Counted from the stretch's first letter, positions 16,793-27,083 are shown. The stretch is 64,000 bases of DNA from Pseudomonas sp. SCA2728.1_7 (GCF_018138145.1 NZ_CP073104.1:4841001-4905000), one strand, 5' to 3'. Program-made: numbers and translations. Notes: generated by a model not told the origin, from the letters alone.

Positions 16793-17332
16793 ATGGCACG
16801 ACTAAAAGAGATTTACTGGAAGGAAATCGCACCGAAGCTTAAGGAAGAACTTAAGCTTTCGAACGTGATGGAAGTTCCACGCGTTACAAAAATCACCCTG
16901 AACATGGGTCTGGGCGAAGCTGTTGGTGATAAAAAAGTCATCGAGCATGCTGTTGCTGACCTGGAAAAGATCACCGGCCAAAAAGTCGTTGTGACCTACG
17001 CTCGTAAATCCATCGCTGGCTTTAAAGTCCGTGAAGGATGGCCGATCGGCGTTAAGGTGACTCTGCGCCGTGAGCGTATGTATGAGTTCCTGGATCGTCT
17101 GCTGTCGATCTCCCTGCCTCGGGTTCGCGACTTCCGCGGCCTGAATGCCAAGTCCTTCGATGGTCGTGGTAACTACAGCATGGGCGTGAAAGAGCAGATC
17201 ATTTTCCCGGAAATCGACTACGACAAGATCGATGCTCTCCGCGGTCTGGACATTACCCTGACCACCACTGCCAAGAACGATGATGAAGGCCGCGCTCTGC
17301 TGCGTGCTTTCAAATTCCCGTTCCGCAACTGA
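16793..17332 (+). CDS. rplE: 50S ribosomal protein L5
   Basis: The 179-residue L5 anchors 5S rRNA in the central protuberance and contacts P-site tRNA through its P-loop. The conserved block [19 protein letters not shown] and the C-terminal [13 protein letters not shown] are intact. It precedes rpsN by 13 bases. Confidence 0.98.
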
Positions 17333-17345
17333 TTGGAGTAGGAAA

Positions 17346-17651
17346 ATGGCCAAGAAGAGCATGAAAAACCGTGAGCTGAAGCGTCAGCTCACCGTTGCCA
17401 AGTACGCCACCAAGCGTGCAGCGCTGAAAGCTATCATCGTTGATCTGAACGCAAGTCCAGAAGCACGTTGGGAAGCTACCGTAGCTCTGCAGAAGCAACC
17501 ACGTGACGCAAGCGCTTCGCGCATGCGTAACCGTTGCCGCCTGACTGGTCGTCCGCACGGCGTTTACCGCAAGTTCGGCCTTGGCCGTAACAAGCTGCGT
17601 GAAGCTGCAATGCGTGGTGACGTACCAGGTCTGGTTAAAGCCAGCTGGTAA
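17346..17651 (+). CDS. rpsN: 30S ribosomal protein S14, zinc-independent form
   Basis: ATG 17346, after a GGAG box, gives 101 residues beginning [16 protein letters not shown]. This is the long form of S14 and has a single cysteine, so it cannot form the CXXC-X-CXXC zinc ribbon of the short form. It completes the 30S head near S3 and S10. Unusually for the spc operon, it is followed by a 209-base gap that carries a perfect hairpin and a promoter before rpsH. Confidence 0.97.
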
Positions 17652-17711
17652 TTGCTGTCAAAGTCTCGATGTTCGGGTTCGCAAGAACCTGACCATCGGT
17701 GGCCTTGAATC

Positions 17712-17741
17712 TGAATCAAGCCCCTTTTGGGGCTTGATTCA
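17712..17741 (+). terminator. Perfect hairpin in the spc operon, rpsN-rpsH gap
   Basis: A 13-bp perfect stem (17712-17724 with 17729-17741) closes a TTTT loop. Only ATTTCT follows, so termination may be partial. The rpsH -35 box (TTGATT) is embedded in its right arm. Confidence 0.7.
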
Positions 17742-17762
17742 TTTCTGGGGTGTGTCTAGAAT
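17734..17762 (+). promoter_or_regulatory. Internal spc-operon promoter before rpsH
   Basis: TTGATT (17734-17739) and TAGAAT (17757-17762) are 17 bp apart, followed by a GC-rich start region. The -35 box overlaps the right arm of the preceding hairpin. It would give a leader of about 92 bases before rpsH. Confidence 0.75.
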
Positions 17763-17860
17763 GACCGGCTCGCCTGAGCCCGTGTTTTTCATGCCCGGAA
17801 GTTCTCGGCGACAAGTAGTAGCCGCAAGGCTAATTTTTCTGTATTAGGAGCGTCTAGCCC

Positions 17861-18253
17861 ATGAGTATGCAGGACCCGTTAGCGGACATGCTAACTCGAA
17901 TCCGTAATGCCCAGATGGCTGAAAAGTCTGTCGTAAGCATGCCATCTTCCACGTTGAAGGCGGCTGTAGCAAAAGTCCTGAAGGACGAAGGTTACATCGC
18001 GGATTTTCAGATCACCACCGACGCTAAGCCGTCGTTGTCCATCGAGCTGAAGTACTTCGAAGGCCGTCCGGTTATCGAAGAAGTGAAGCGCGTTAGTCGT
18101 CCAGGCCTGCGTCAGTACAAGTCCGTTGAAGATCTGCCGAAAGTTCGTGGCGGTCTTGGCGTGTCTATCGTCTCCACCAACAAAGGTGTGATGACGGATC
18201 GTGCTGCGCGCGCTGCCGGTGTCGGCGGCGAAGTTCTTTGCACTGTGTTCTAA
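17861..18253 (+). CDS. rpsH: 30S ribosomal protein S8
   Basis: The 130-residue S8 ([20 protein letters not shown]) binds 16S rRNA helix 21. In E. coli it represses spc translation by binding near the rplE start. Here its own promoter places it at the head of a sub-transcript that does not contain rplE. An AGGAGC box precedes the ATG. Confidence 0.97.
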   Translation: MSMQDPLADMLTRIRNAQMAEKSVVSMPSSTLKAAVAKVLKDEGYIADFQITTDAKPSLSIELKYFEGRPVIEEVKRVSRPGLRQYKSVEDLPKVRGGLGVSIVSTNKGVMTDRAARAAGVGGEVLCTVF

Positions 18254-18265
18254 GGGGGGATAAGC

Positions 18266-18799
18266 ATGTCTCGCGTCGCTAAGAACCCCGTTAAGCTGCC
18301 AGCCGGTGTCGAAGTAAAATTCGCAGGCCAACAGCTTTCGGTGAAGGGTGCCAAGGGTACTCTTGAACTGAACATCCATTCGTCCGTTGAGATCGTTGAA
18401 GAAGCTGGTGAGCTGCGTTTCGCTGCTCGCAATGGCGATCAACAAACTCGCGCAATGGCCGGTACCACGCGTGCGTTGGTAAACAACATGGTCCAAGGCG
18501 TAAGCCAAGGCTTCGAGCGCAAGCTCCAGCTGGTCGGTGTTGGTTACAAAGCGCAAGCAAAAGGCACGGTTCTGAACCTGGCCCTTGGCTTCTCGCACCC
18601 AGTGGATTACGAACTGCCGGAAGGCATCACCGCTGAGACTCCTAGCCAGACCGATATCCTGATCAAGGGCATCGACAAGCAGCTGGTAGGTCAAGTGGCC
18701 GCTGAGATCCGCGACTTCCGTCCACCAGAGCCGTACAAAGGCAAAGGTGTGCGCTACGCGGACGAAGTCGTCCGTCGTAAAGAAGCCAAGAAGAAGTAG
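18266..18799 (+). CDS. rplF: 50S ribosomal protein L6
   Basis: The 177-residue L6 ([18 protein letters not shown]) has two copies of its alpha-beta fold and lies near the factor-binding site at the base of the L7/L12 stalk. The C-terminal RRPxPYKGKGxxY-type signature, here [14 protein letters not shown], is intact. It follows rpsH by 12 bases. Confidence 0.97.
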   Translation: MSRVAKNPVKLPAGVEVKFAGQQLSVKGAKGTLELNIHSSVEIVEEAGELRFAARNGDQQTRAMAGTTRALVNNMVQGVSQGFERKLQLVGVGYKAQAKGTVLNLALGFSHPVDYELPEGITAETPSQTDILIKGIDKQLVGQVAAEIRDFRPPEPYKGKGVRYADEVVRRKEAKKK

Positions 18800-18809
18800 G
18801 GCATAGCAA

Positions 18810-19160
18810 ATGACCGACAAAAAAGTTACTCGACTGCGTCGCGCTCGCAAAGCACGCCTGAAAATGCACGAACTCGAAGTCGTGCGTCTCTGCGTGTTCC
18901 GCTCGTCGCAGCACATCTACGCCCAGGTCATCTCGGCCGACGGCAACAAGGTCCTGGCAAGCGCCTCGACTTTGGATAAAGAACTGCGTGATGGTGCCAC
19001 TGGCAACATCGACGCGGCCACAAAGGTTGGCCAGCTGGTCGCTACGCGTGCTAAGGCCGCTGGCGTCTCGCAAGTGGCTTTCGACCGCTCTGGCTTCAAG
19101 TATCACGGCCGCGTTAAAGCGCTGGCTGATGCTGCTCGTGAAGCTGGGCTGGAGTTCTAA
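18810..19160 (+). CDS. rplR: 50S ribosomal protein L18
   Basis: The 116-residue L18 ([21 protein letters not shown]) binds 5S rRNA together with L5. The basic N-terminal tail and the C-terminal [22 protein letters not shown] are complete. It is separated from rpsE by only three bases. Confidence 0.97.
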   Translation: MTDKKVTRLRRARKARLKMHELEVVRLCVFRSSQHIYAQVISADGNKVLASASTLDKELRDGATGNIDAATKVGQLVATRAKAAGVSQVAFDRSGFKYHGRVKALADAAREAGLEF

Positions 19161-19163
19161 GTT

Positions 19164-19664
19164 ATGTCAAATAACGACCAAAAGCGCGACGAAGGCTACA
19201 TTGAGAAGCTGGTTCAAGTTAACCGCGTAGCCAAAACCGTTAAAGGCGGCCGTATCTTCACTTTCACCGCGTTGACCGTGGTTGGTGATGGTAAAGGGCG
19301 TGTTGGCTTCGGCCGTGGCAAGTCGCGTGAAGTGCCTGCTGCGATCCAGAAGGCAATGGAAGCTGCTCGCCGCAACATGATTCAAGTTGATCTGAACGGC
19401 ACCACTCTGCAGTACGCAATGAAGTCCGCTCACGGCGCTTCGAAGGTGTACATGCAGCCTGCTTCTGAAGGTACCGGTATCATCGCTGGCGGCGCTATGC
19501 GTGCTGTTCTCGAAGTTGCTGGCGTTCAGAACGTTCTGGCCAAGTGCTACGGCTCGACTAACCCGGTAAACGTGGTTCACGCCACTTTCAAAGGTTTGAA
19601 AGCTATGCAGTCTCCTGAATCCATTGCCGCCAAGCGTGGCAAAAGCGTCAAGGAGATCTTCTGA
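19164..19664 (+). CDS. rpsE: 30S ribosomal protein S5
   Basis: The 166-residue S5 has the double-stranded-RNA-binding fold near residues 10-75 and the glycine-rich loop around [18 protein letters not shown]. It contributes to translational accuracy and the mRNA entry helicase. The loop in which spectinomycin-resistance changes occur (VAKTVKGGR, near residue 20) appears wild type. It precedes rpmD by two bases. Confidence 0.97.
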
Positions 19665-19666
19665 TC

Positions 19667-19843
19667 ATGGCTACCGTTAAAGTAACGCTGATCAAAAGCA
19701 TGACCGGCCGCATCCCTAACCACAAACTGTGCGTTAAGGGTCTGGGTCTGCGTCGCATCGGTCACACTGTAGAAGTCCAGGATACTCCCGAGAATCGCGG
19801 GATGATCAACAAGGCTTACTACATGCTGCGTGTCGAGGGTTAA
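19667..19843 (+). CDS. rpmD: 50S ribosomal protein L30
   Basis: This short gene encodes 58 residues beginning [20 protein letters not shown] and ending [10 protein letters not shown], matching the L30 family in length and sequence. L30 binds 23S rRNA domain II at the outer surface of the 50S subunit. It lies between rpsE (two-base gap) and rplO (three-base gap), its usual place in the spc operon. Confidence 0.97.
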
Positions 19844-19846
19844 TCG

Positions 19847-20284
19847 ATGAAACTCAATGATCTGAGTCCAGCGCCGGGTTCCCGTCGCGAAAAGCATCGT
19901 CCGGGCCGTGGTATCGGTAGCGGTTTGGGTAAGACTGGTGGCCGTGGTCACAAAGGTCAGACCTCCCGCTCCGGTGGCACCATTGCTCCAGGCTTTGAAG
20001 GCGGTCAACAGCCGCTGCATCGTCGCCTGCCGAAGTTCGGTTTCGTTTCCCTGAAAGCCATGGACCGCGCAGAAGTGCGTCTGTCCGAGCTGGCTAAAGT
20101 GGAAGGCGACATCGTCACCGTGCAGTCCCTGAAAGATGCCAACGTGATCAACGTCAACGTACAGCGTGTGAAAATCATGCTGTCCGGTGAAGTGACTCGC
20201 GCTGTCACTATCGGCAAGGGAATCGGCGCCACCAAAGGTGCGCGTGCGGCTATCGAAGCAGCTGGCGGCAAGTTCGAGGAATAA
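19847..20284 (+). CDS. rplO: 50S ribosomal protein L15
   Basis: The 145-residue L15 ([20 protein letters not shown]) has the long basic Gly-rich N-terminal extension ([19 protein letters not shown]) that penetrates the 50S core. It is a late assembly protein. The stop codon abuts the secY ATG without any gap. Confidence 0.97.
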   Translation: MKLNDLSPAPGSRREKHRPGRGIGSGLGKTGGRGHKGQTSRSGGTIAPGFEGGQQPLHRRLPKFGFVSLKAMDRAEVRLSELAKVEGDIVTVQSLKDANVINVNVQRVKIMLSGEVTRAVTIGKGIGATKGARAAIEAAGGKFEE

Positions 20285-21613
20285 ATGGCTAAGCAAGGTG
20301 CTCTCTCTGCGCTCGGCAAAGGCGGTATGTCTGAACTCTGGGCTCGTCTGCGTTTTCTGTTCCTGGCGATTATCGTCTACCGAATAGGCGCACACATCCC
20401 GGTCCCAGGTATTAACCCGGACCGACTCGCAGACCTGTTTCGACAGAATGAGGGGACCATTCTTAGCTTGTTCAACATGTTCTCCGGCGGCGCGCTGGAA
20501 CGGATGAGCATCTTTGCATTGGGGATCATGCCGTACATTTCGGCATCGATCATCATGCAACTGATGACAGCCGTCAGCCCGCAGCTGGAGCAGTTGAAGA
20601 AGGAAGGTGAAGCTGGCCGTCGCAAGATCAGCCAGTACACCCGCTACGGCACCGTCATCCTCGCTCTCGTTCAGGCTATTGGCATGTCCATTGGTCTGGC
20701 GGGGCAGGGTGTTGCGTTCACTGGTGACTTTGGCTTCCATTTCGTCGCGGTATCCACTTTTGTGGCTGGTGCGATGTTCATGATGTGGCTGGGTGAGCAG
20801 ATTACTGAGCGTGGTGTAGGCAACGGTATCTCGATGTTGATTTTTTCGGGTATCGTCGCCGGTCTTCCGAGAGCAATCGGGCAGTCTTTCGAGTCTGCGC
20901 GTCAGGGTGATATCAACATCTTCGCCTTGGTTGCCATCGGTTTGCTGGCAGTAGCGATTATCGGTTTCGTGGTGTTCATTGAGCGTGGTCAGCGTCGTAT
21001 TGCTGTTCACTACGCCAAGCGTCAGCAGGGCCGCAAGGTTTTTGCTGCGCAGACAAGCCACCTGCCGCTTAAGGTGAACATGGCCGGTGTTATTCCGGCT
21101 ATTTTCGCGAGCAGCATTTTGCTGTTCCCGGCTTCGTTGGGTGCCTGGTTCGGTCAGTCTGAAGGTATGGGCTGGTTGCAGGACATCTCGCAGTCGATCG
21201 CTCCTGGTCAGCCGTTGAATATTCTGCTGTTTAGTGCAGGGATTATTTTCTTCTGCTTCTTCTATACGGCGTTGATGTTCAATCCGAAAGACGTAGCGGA
21301 AAACCTGAAGAAGTCCGGTGCCTTTATTCCGGGCATCCGTCCAGGTGAGCAGTCTGCGCGCTATATTGATGGCGTTCTGACTCGCTTGACCATGTTCGGT
21401 GCTCTTTACATGACGGCCGTGTGCCTGTTGCCCCAGTTCCTGGTGGTTGCAGCAAACGTTCCGTTCTACCTTGGCGGGACCTCGTTGCTGATCGTGGTCG
21501 TGGTTGTGATGGACTTCATGTCCCAAGTACAATCGCACCTCGTTTCGCACCAGTACGAATCCCTGATGAAGAAAGCCAACCTGAAGGGTTACGGCAGCGG
21601 CATGTTGCGCTGA
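20285..21613 (+). CDS. secY: Preprotein translocase channel subunit SecY
   Basis: The 442-residue membrane protein is the pore of the SecYEG translocon and shows ten hydrophobic segments. The region [16 protein letters not shown] after the first membrane segment and the plug/pore region match the family. The cytoplasmic loops used by ribosomes and SecA (around [13 protein letters not shown]) are present. It directly follows rplO and precedes rpmJ by 27 bases, as in most proteobacterial spc operons. Confidence 0.98.
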   Translation: MAKQGALSALGKGGMSELWARLRFLFLAIIVYRIGAHIPVPGINPDRLADLFRQNEGTILSLFNMFSGGALERMSIFALGIMPYISASIIMQLMTAVSPQLEQLKKEGEAGRRKISQYTRYGTVILALVQAIGMSIGLAGQGVAFTGDFGFHFVAVSTFVAGAMFMMWLGEQITERGVGNGISMLIFSGIVAGLPRAIGQSFESARQGDINIFALVAIGLLAVAIIGFVVFIERGQRRIAVHYAKRQQGRKVFAAQTSHLPLKVNMAGVIPAIFASSILLFPASLGAWFGQSEGMGWLQDISQSIAPGQPLNILLFSAGIIFFCFFYTALMFNPKDVAENLKKSGAFIPGIRPGEQSARYIDGVLTRLTMFGALYMTAVCLLPQFLVVAANVPFYLGGTSLLIVVVVVMDFMSQVQSHLVSHQYESLMKKANLKGYGSGMLR

Positions 21614-21640
21614 GTACCCATAAGGTTCGAGGAGTTGGTG

Positions 21641-21757
21641 ATGAAAGTTCGTGCATCGGTGAAAAAGCTGTGCCGTAACTGCAAGATTATTCGCCGCGAA
21701 GGTGTTGTTCGAGTAATTTGCAGCGCGGAACCGCGTCACAAACAGCGCCAAGGCTGA
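21641..21757 (+). CDS. rpmJ: 50S ribosomal protein L36, zinc-ribbon form
   Basis: A 38-residue protein ([20 protein letters not shown]) with the CXXC-X12-C-X4-H zinc-binding set, so this is the zinc-containing (C+) type. It is the smallest 50S protein, bound near the L7/L12 stalk base. GAGGAG precedes the ATG. It closes the spc operon and is followed by a hairpin. Confidence 0.96.
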
Positions 21758-21774
21758 GTGTGATCTGCTTGAAG

Positions 21775-21798
21775 CCCGGCAGCTAGTGCGCTGCCGGG
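21775..21798 (+). terminator. Hairpin ending the spc operon (after rpmJ)
   Basis: CCCGGCAGC (21775-21783) pairs perfectly with GCTGCCGGG (21790-21798) around a TAGTGC loop; TTGATTATTTGTTATT follows. The T content is interrupted, so it may be a partial terminator. The alpha-operon -35 box begins at the next base. Confidence 0.75.
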
Positions 21799-21827
21799 TT
21801 GATTATTTGTTATTACAGCGATATTAT
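21799..21827 (+). promoter_or_regulatory. Sigma70 promoter of the alpha operon
   Basis: TTGATT (21799-21804) and TATTAT (21822-21827) are separated by 17 bp and followed by CTCGCGCCC, a GC-rich discriminator. The start would be near 21834, leaving about 53 bases of leader before rpsM. Confidence 0.8.
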
Positions 21828-21886
21828 CTCGCGCCCTATTTCTTGGCTTCCGGGGCGTAGGTAGCTGTCAATTGGAGTCCCACTGA

Positions 21887-22243
21887 ATGGCCCGTATTGC
21901 AGGCGTTAACATTCCAGATAACAAGCACACTGTTATCTCGCTGACCTACATCTATGGTGTTGGTCGCACTACTGCGCAGAAAATTTGCGCAGAGACTGGG
22001 GTAAACCCAGCCGCAAAGATCAAAGATCTGAGCGACGAGCAGATTGAGCAGTTGCGTGGCGAAGTGGCGAAGTTCACCACTGAAGGTGACCTGCGTCGCG
22101 AAATCAACATGAAAATCAAGCGTTTGATGGACCTCGGTTGCTACCGTGGTCTGCGTCATCGTCGTGGTCTTCCAGTACGCGGTCAGCGTACCAAGACTAA
22201 CGCGCGTACCCGTAAAGGTCCGCGTAAGCCGATCCGCAAGTAA
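21887..22243 (+). CDS. rpsM: 30S ribosomal protein S13
   Basis: The 118-residue S13 ([20 protein letters not shown]) has the helix-hairpin-helix region near the N-terminus and the basic tail [13 protein letters not shown] that reaches P-site tRNA. It is the first alpha-operon gene. In E. coli S4 binds a leader pseudoknot here; the present leader is about half that length and I could not confirm the fold. Confidence 0.97.
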   Translation: MARIAGVNIPDNKHTVISLTYIYGVGRTTAQKICAETGVNPAAKIKDLSDEQIEQLRGEVAKFTTEGDLRREINMKIKRLMDLGCYRGLRHRRGLPVRGQRTKTNARTRKGPRKPIRK

Positions 22244-22273
22244 TCGCCCACGCGAATCGACAGGAAATTAATC

Positions 22274-22663
22274 ATGGCAAAACCTGCTGCTCGTCCTCGT
22301 AAAAAAGTTAAAAAGACAGTGGTTGATGGCATCGCCCACATCCATGCTTCTTTTAACAACACCATCGTGACCATCACCGACCGTCAAGGTAACGCGCTTT
22401 CTTGGGCTACCTCCGGTGGTTCGGGTTTCCGCGGTTCCCGCAAGTCCACCCCGTTTGCTGCTCAAGTAGCTGCTGAACGTGCTGGTCAAGCTGCGCTGGA
22501 ATATGGCCTGAAAAACCTCGACGTTAACGTCAAAGGTCCAGGTCCAGGTCGTGAGTCTGCTGTCCGTGCATTGAACGGCTGTGGCTATAAGATCGCCAGC
22601 ATCACCGACGTGACGCCAATCCCGCACAACGGGTGCCGTCCGCCGAAGAAGCGCCGCGTGTAA
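22274..22663 (+). CDS. rpsK: 30S ribosomal protein S11
   Basis: The 129-residue S11 lies in the 30S platform at the mRNA exit. The conserved block [15 protein letters not shown] and tail [18 protein letters not shown] are intact. GGAAAT precedes the ATG by a normal distance. It sits 30 bases after rpsM. Confidence 0.97.
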   Translation: MAKPAARPRKKVKKTVVDGIAHIHASFNNTIVTITDRQGNALSWATSGGSGFRGSRKSTPFAAQVAAERAGQAALEYGLKNLDVNVKGPGPGRESAVRALNGCGYKIASITDVTPIPHNGCRPPKKRRV

Positions 22664-22681
22664 TCCAGGAGATTGTAAAGA

Positions 22682-23302
22682 ATGGCTCGTTACATTGGTC
22701 CAAAATGCAAACTCGCTCGTCGCGAAGGCACCGATCTCTTCCTGAAGAGCGGCGTGCGCGCGATCGAATCGAAGTGCAACATTGAAGCAGCACCTGGTAT
22801 CCACGGCCAACGCCGCGGTCGCCAGTCCGACTACGGCACCCAACTGCGTGAAAAGCAGAAGGTCCGTCGTATCTACGGCGTTCTCGAGCGTCAGTTCAGC
22901 GGCTACTACAAAGAAGCTGCTGGCAAGAAAGGTGCAACCGGTGAAAACCTGCTGCAACTGCTCGAATGCCGTCTGGACAACGTTGTATACCGTATGGGCT
23001 TTGGTTCGACTCGTGCCGAATCCCGTCAGCTGGTATCGCACAAGTCGATCAGCGTTAACGGTCAGACCGTAAACGTTCCGTCGTATCAGGTTCGTGCTGG
23101 TGACGTGGTTGCAGTTCGCGAGAAAGCAAAAAACCAACTTCGCATTGTCCAAGCTCTCGATCTGTGTGCCCAACGTGGCCGCGTAGAATGGGTAGAAGTA
23201 GACACTGAGAAGAAGTCGGGCGTTTTCAAGAACGTTCCTGCTCGCAGTGATCTGTCCGCCGACATCAACGAAAGCCTGATTGTCGAGCTCTACTCCAAGT
23301 AA
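22682..23302 (+). CDS. rpsD: 30S ribosomal protein S4
   Basis: The 206-residue S4 ([20 protein letters not shown]) is a primary assembly protein and, in E. coli, the translational repressor of the alpha operon. The S4 RNA-binding domain is near residues 95-160. Only isolated cysteines occur, so this is the zinc-independent type. It precedes rpoA by 22 bases. Confidence 0.98.
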   Translation: MARYIGPKCKLARREGTDLFLKSGVRAIESKCNIEAAPGIHGQRRGRQSDYGTQLREKQKVRRIYGVLERQFSGYYKEAAGKKGATGENLLQLLECRLDNVVYRMGFGSTRAESRQLVSHKSISVNGQTVNVPSYQVRAGDVVAVREKAKNQLRIVQALDLCAQRGRVEWVEVDTEKKSGVFKNVPARSDLSADINESLIVELYSK

Positions 23303-23324
23303 GGGCTAGAAAATAGGTGCATCC

Positions 23325-24326
23325 ATGCAGATTTCGGTAAATGAGTTCCTGACACCCCGCCACATTGATGTGCAGGTTGTCAGTCCAACCCGCGCCAAGA
23401 TCACTCTCGAGCCTCTCGAGCGTGGTTTTGGCCACACCCTGGGCAACGCGCTGCGACGCATCCTGTTGTCCTCAATGCCCGGCTGCGCAGTAGTCGAGGC
23501 CGAGATTGACGGTGTGCTCCACGAGTACAGCGCCATCGAAGGTGTACAGGAAGACGTAATTGAAATCCTGTTGAACCTTAAAGGTCTGGCCATCAAGCTG
23601 CACGGTCGTGACGAAGTTACGCTGACCTTGTCGAAGAAGGGTTCGGGGGTGGTTACCGCTGCCGATATTCAGCTGGATCATGATGTCGAGATCGTTAATC
23701 CCGATCACGTAATCGCTAACCTGGCGTCTAACGGCGCCCTGAACATGAAGCTCACCGTAGCTCGTGGTCGTGGTTATGAACCAGCCGACTCGCGTCAGAG
23801 CGATGAAGATGAAAGCCGCAGCATCGGTCGCTTGCAGCTTGACTCTTCGTTCAGCCCGGTTCGCCGTATCGCATACGTGGTGGAAAACGCCCGTGTCGAG
23901 CAGCGTACCAACCTGGACAAGCTGGTTATTGATCTGGAAACCAACGGTACTCTGGATCCTGAAGAGGCTATCCGCCGCGCTGCAACCATCCTGCAACAGC
24001 AGTTGGCTGCGTTCGTCGACCTCAAAGGTGACAGTGAGCCAGTGGTTGTCGAGCAGGAAGACGAGATCGATCCGATCCTGCTTCGCCCGGTTGACGATCT
24101 GGAACTGACTGTACGTTCGGCTAACTGCCTTAAGGCGGAAAACATCTACTACATCGGTGACCTGATTCAGCGTACCGAAGTAGAGCTGTTGAAGACTCCG
24201 AACCTTGGCAAGAAATCCTTGACTGAAATCAAGGACGTTCTGGCCTCCCGCGGTCTGTCCCTCGGCATGCGCCTCGACAACTGGCCGCCTGCAAGTCTTA
24301 AGAAGGACGACAAGGCGACTGCCTGA
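23325..24326 (+). CDS. rpoA: RNA polymerase alpha subunit
   Basis: The 333-residue alpha subunit has the N-terminal dimerization domain (about 1-230, including [23 protein letters not shown]) and the C-terminal domain (about 245-333), which binds UP elements and activators. The C-terminal determinant [14 protein letters not shown] is intact. Located between rpsD and rplQ as in other proteobacteria. Confidence 0.98.
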   Translation: MQISVNEFLTPRHIDVQVVSPTRAKITLEPLERGFGHTLGNALRRILLSSMPGCAVVEAEIDGVLHEYSAIEGVQEDVIEILLNLKGLAIKLHGRDEVTLTLSKKGSGVVTAADIQLDHDVEIVNPDHVIANLASNGALNMKLTVARGRGYEPADSRQSDEDESRSIGRLQLDSSFSPVRRIAYVVENARVEQRTNLDKLVIDLETNGTLDPEEAIRRAATILQQQLAAFVDLKGDSEPVVVEQEDEIDPILLRPVDDLELTVRSANCLKAENIYYIGDLIQRTEVELLKTPNLGKKSLTEIKDVLASRGLSLGMRLDNWPPASLKKDDKATA

Positions 24327-24368
24327 TCGTCGTAATCACCGAACGTAGTGTTTGGTAAGGAATGAACC

Positions 24369-24755
24369 ATGCGTCATCGTAAAAGTGGTCGTCACCTGAG
24401 CCGCACCAGCTCGCACCGCAAGGCCATGTTCCAGAACATGGCGGTGTCGCTGTTCGAGCACGAGCTGATCAAAACTACTCTGCCAAAAGCCAAAGAACTG
24501 CGTCGCGTTGCTGAGCCGCTGATCACTCTGGCCAAGACAGATAGCCTGGCTAACCGCCGTCTGGCTTTCGACCGTACTCGTTCGAAAGCTATCGTTGGTA
24601 AGCTCTTCAACGACCTGGGCAAGCGTTACGCTACCCGTGAGGGTGGCTACCTGCGCATCCTCAAGTGCGGTTTCCGCGCTGGCGACAACGCGCCTATGGC
24701 GTACGTCGAGTTGGTTGATCGTGCTACTGCCGGCGAAGCTGTATCCGCCGAGTAA
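24369..24755 (+). CDS. rplQ: 50S ribosomal protein L17
   Basis: The 128-residue L17 ([21 protein letters not shown]) binds near the tunnel exit. It is the last gene of the alpha operon and of the whole ribosomal block, and it is followed 21 bases later by a strong intrinsic terminator. Length and sequence are normal. Confidence 0.98.
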
Positions 24756-24775
24756 GACGTCAGTCTGAAACAAAG

Positions 24776-24800
24776 AACCGGGCCTAGTGCCCGGTTTTTT
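24776..24800 (+). terminator. Intrinsic terminator after rplQ
   Basis: ACCGGGC (24777-24783) pairs with GCCCGGT (24789-24795) around a CTAGT loop and is followed by T6. It ends the ribosomal superblock. Confidence 0.92.
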
Positions 24801-24995
24801 GTGCCTGCAAGAAAATGCGCTGTTCATACAAGCTTCTGACATGTCTCTGTTGTCACTATGTGCTGGGAAACATAATTAGTAATTATCTATCGATGTCTGC
24901 AAGTTAATGAATTTGTAGCTATCACATGGATGATCGATACTTCCCGACAAGCCGATTAGCCGGCAGTTTCAAGACTGACAGAGGAAGAAGACCGT

Positions 24996-26450
24996 ATGAG
25001 CCAGATCAAAACGCTTACGACCGCCAGTGGCGCACCTGTCGCTGATAACCAGAATTCTCGCTCCGCCGGCCCGCGTGGCCCGCTGCTGCTCGACGACTTT
25101 CATCTGATCGAGAAGCTCGCCCACTTCAATCGGGAAAACATCCCTGAGCGTCGTGTTCACGCTAAAGGCTCAGGTGCTTACGGCACGTTTACCGTGACCC
25201 GCGACATCACCGAATACACCAGCGCCAAGTTGTTTGAATCTGTCGGTAAACAAACCCCGACGTTTTTGCGATTCTCCACGGTAGGCGGCGAACGCGGCTC
25301 TGCCGACACCGAGCGTGATCCGCGCGGTTTTGCATTGAAGTTCTACACCGAAGAAGGCAACTGGGACATTGTTGGCAACAACACGCCGGTGTTCTTCATC
25401 CGTGATCCACTGAAGTTCCCTGATTTCATTCACACGCAAAAACGTCTGCCGCAAAGCAACCTGAAAAGCGCGCAGATGATGTGGGACTTCTGGTCGCATT
25501 CGCCCGAGGCGCTGCACCAGGTCACCATTCTGTTCTCCGACCGTGGCATTCCTGACGGCTACCGCCACATGCACGGCTTCGGCAGCCACACCTACAGCCT
25601 GATCAGCGCAAAAGGTGAGCGTCACTGGGTGAAATGGCACTACAAGACCAAACAAGGCATCAAGAATCTGGCTCCGGCCGATGCTGCGCGGTTGGCTGGC
25701 ACCGATCCGGATTACGCCCAGCGTGATCTGTTCGAAGCGATCGAGCGCGGTGAATTCCCGAAATGGCGCGTATGCATCCAGATCATGACCGAAGCTCAGG
25801 CGGCGGCACATTACGAGAATCCTTTTGATGTCACCAAAACCTGGTCGCAGAAAGAATTCCCGTTGATCGAGGTGGGTGAGTTGGAGCTGAACCGCAACCC
25901 GCAGAACTACTTTGCTGAAGTCGAGCAAGCCGCGTTCGGCCCGAGCAACATGGTCCCAGGCGTTGGTCTCTCGCCAGACCGCATGCTGCAAGGTCGCGTG
26001 TTCGCCTATGCCGATGCTCACCGCTATCGCGTAGGTACCAATCACCAGCAGTTGCCGGTGAACGCGCCACTCAGCCCGGTGAACACTTACCAGCGTGATG
26101 GCTCGATGGCGTTCGGCAGCAACGGTGGTGCCGCGCCTAACTACGAACCGAACAGCTATACCGAAGCGCCGAAACAAGCGCCGCGTTACGCTGAACCAGC
26201 GCTGGCCTTGAGCGGTGCTGCAGATCGCTACGATCACCGCGAGGATACCGATTACTACAGCCACGCCGGCGCGCTGTTCCGACTGATGAGCGACGAGCAG
26301 AGAGCATTGCTGGTCAGCAATATCGCCGGCGCCATGTCGGGTGTTTCCAGTGATGTGGTCGATCGTCAGCTGCAGCATTTCTACAAAGCCGACCCGGCGT
26401 ATGGAGAAGCAATCGCAAAGCTGCTCAACGTACAGCTTAACGAAGTCTAA
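24996..26450 (+). CDS. katA: Monofunctional heme catalase
   Basis: The 484-residue enzyme matches small-subunit clade 3 catalases such as P. aeruginosa KatA (about 482 residues). It converts hydrogen peroxide to water and oxygen. The distal histidine is H55 ([12 protein letters not shown]), the conserved Asn lies in [10 protein letters not shown], and the proximal heme ligand is Y338 ([12 protein letters not shown]). AGAGGAAG precedes the ATG. The 195-base upstream gap is AT-rich and holds no regulator site I trust. The neighbour ftnA is also next to katA in P. aeruginosa, where that ferritin supports KatA by supplying iron. Confidence 0.96.
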   Translation: MSQIKTLTTASGAPVADNQNSRSAGPRGPLLLDDFHLIEKLAHFNRENIPERRVHAKGSGAYGTFTVTRDITEYTSAKLFESVGKQTPTFLRFSTVGGERGSADTERDPRGFALKFYTEEGNWDIVGNNTPVFFIRDPLKFPDFIHTQKRLPQSNLKSAQMMWDFWSHSPEALHQVTILFSDRGIPDGYRHMHGFGSHTYSLISAKGERHWVKWHYKTKQGIKNLAPADAARLAGTDPDYAQRDLFEAIERGEFPKWRVCIQIMTEAQAAAHYENPFDVTKTWSQKEFPLIEVGELELNRNPQNYFAEVEQAAFGPSNMVPGVGLSPDRMLQGRVFAYADAHRYRVGTNHQQLPVNAPLSPVNTYQRDGSMAFGSNGGAAPNYEPNSYTEAPKQAPRYAEPALALSGAADRYDHREDTDYYSHAGALFRLMSDEQRALLVSNIAGAMSGVSSDVVDRQLQHFYKADPAYGEAIAKLLNVQLNEV

Positions 26451-26462
26451 ACGAGAAGCAGA

Positions 26463-26486
26463 ACCGCCCTCATTCGGGCGGTTTTT
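26463..26486 (+). terminator. Intrinsic terminator after katA
   Basis: ACCGCCC (26463-26469) pairs with GGGCGGT (26476-26482), followed by T5. It separates katA from ftnA, so ftnA probably has its own promoter in 26487-26599. Confidence 0.9.
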
Positions 26487-26599
26487 GCGTTATTTAGGCT
26501 GCTTTTCTCAGAATATCTTCGCTTTTATTGCGTGAAGCGGGTGACCTTCCAGTCAGGTTGGTTCAAACTACAGCCTTTCAAGTAGGGAGATGTAGGGCG

Positions 26600-27067
26600 A
26601 TGCAAGGCCACCCAGACGTAATCGATTACCTCAACACGTTGCTGACCGGCGAACTGGCCGCGCGTGATCAATATTTCGTTCATTCGCGGATGTATGAGGA
26701 CTGGGGGTTCACCAAGCTCTACGAGCGAATCAACCACGAGATGGAAGAAGAAGCCGGTCACGCTGATGCACTGATGCGCCGGATTCTGATGCTCGAAGGC
26801 ACGCCGCGCATGCGTCCGGATGATCTGGATGTCGGCACCACTGTGCCGGAGATGCTCGAAGCCGATCTGCGTCTTGAGTACAAAGTCCGAGCTGCGCTGT
26901 GCAAAGGCATCGAGCTGTGCGAGCAGCACAAAGACTATGTCAGCCGCGAGATCCTGCGCGTGCAGTTGAACGACACCGAAGAAGATCACACCTACTGGCT
27001 GGAAAAGCAGTTGGGCCTGATCAAGCTGATCGGTCTCGAGAATTACCTGCAATCTCACACTTCCTGA
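26600..27067 (+). CDS. ftnA: Bacterial ferritin, formerly called bacterioferritin A
   Basis: ATG 26600 gives 155 residues; an in-frame codon at 26528 would add 24 unconserved residues. The protein is a four-helix ferritin forming 24-subunit iron-storage shells. Ferroxidase ligands are E18, E51, H54, the Glu in RLEYKV (about 94), and the Glu and His in DTEEDHTYW (about 127/130). The position of the bacterioferritin heme ligand Met52 is Ala here ([11 protein letters not shown]), so it should not bind heme and belongs to the type reclassified as FtnA in P. aeruginosa. Linkage to katA supports this. Confidence 0.93.
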   Translation: MQGHPDVIDYLNTLLTGELAARDQYFVHSRMYEDWGFTKLYERINHEMEEEAGHADALMRRILMLEGTPRMRPDDLDVGTTVPEMLEADLRLEYKVRAALCKGIELCEQHKDYVSREILRVQLNDTEEDHTYWLEKQLGLIKLIGLENYLQSHTS

Positions 27068-27083
27068 TTGCAAAACGATACAA

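Noticed and set aside
24841..24995. OxyR-like CTATC boxes upstream of katA (24856, 24887, 24919).
   Set aside because: The spacing of 31 and 32 bases does not match the OxyR pattern of four elements at about 11-bp intervals.
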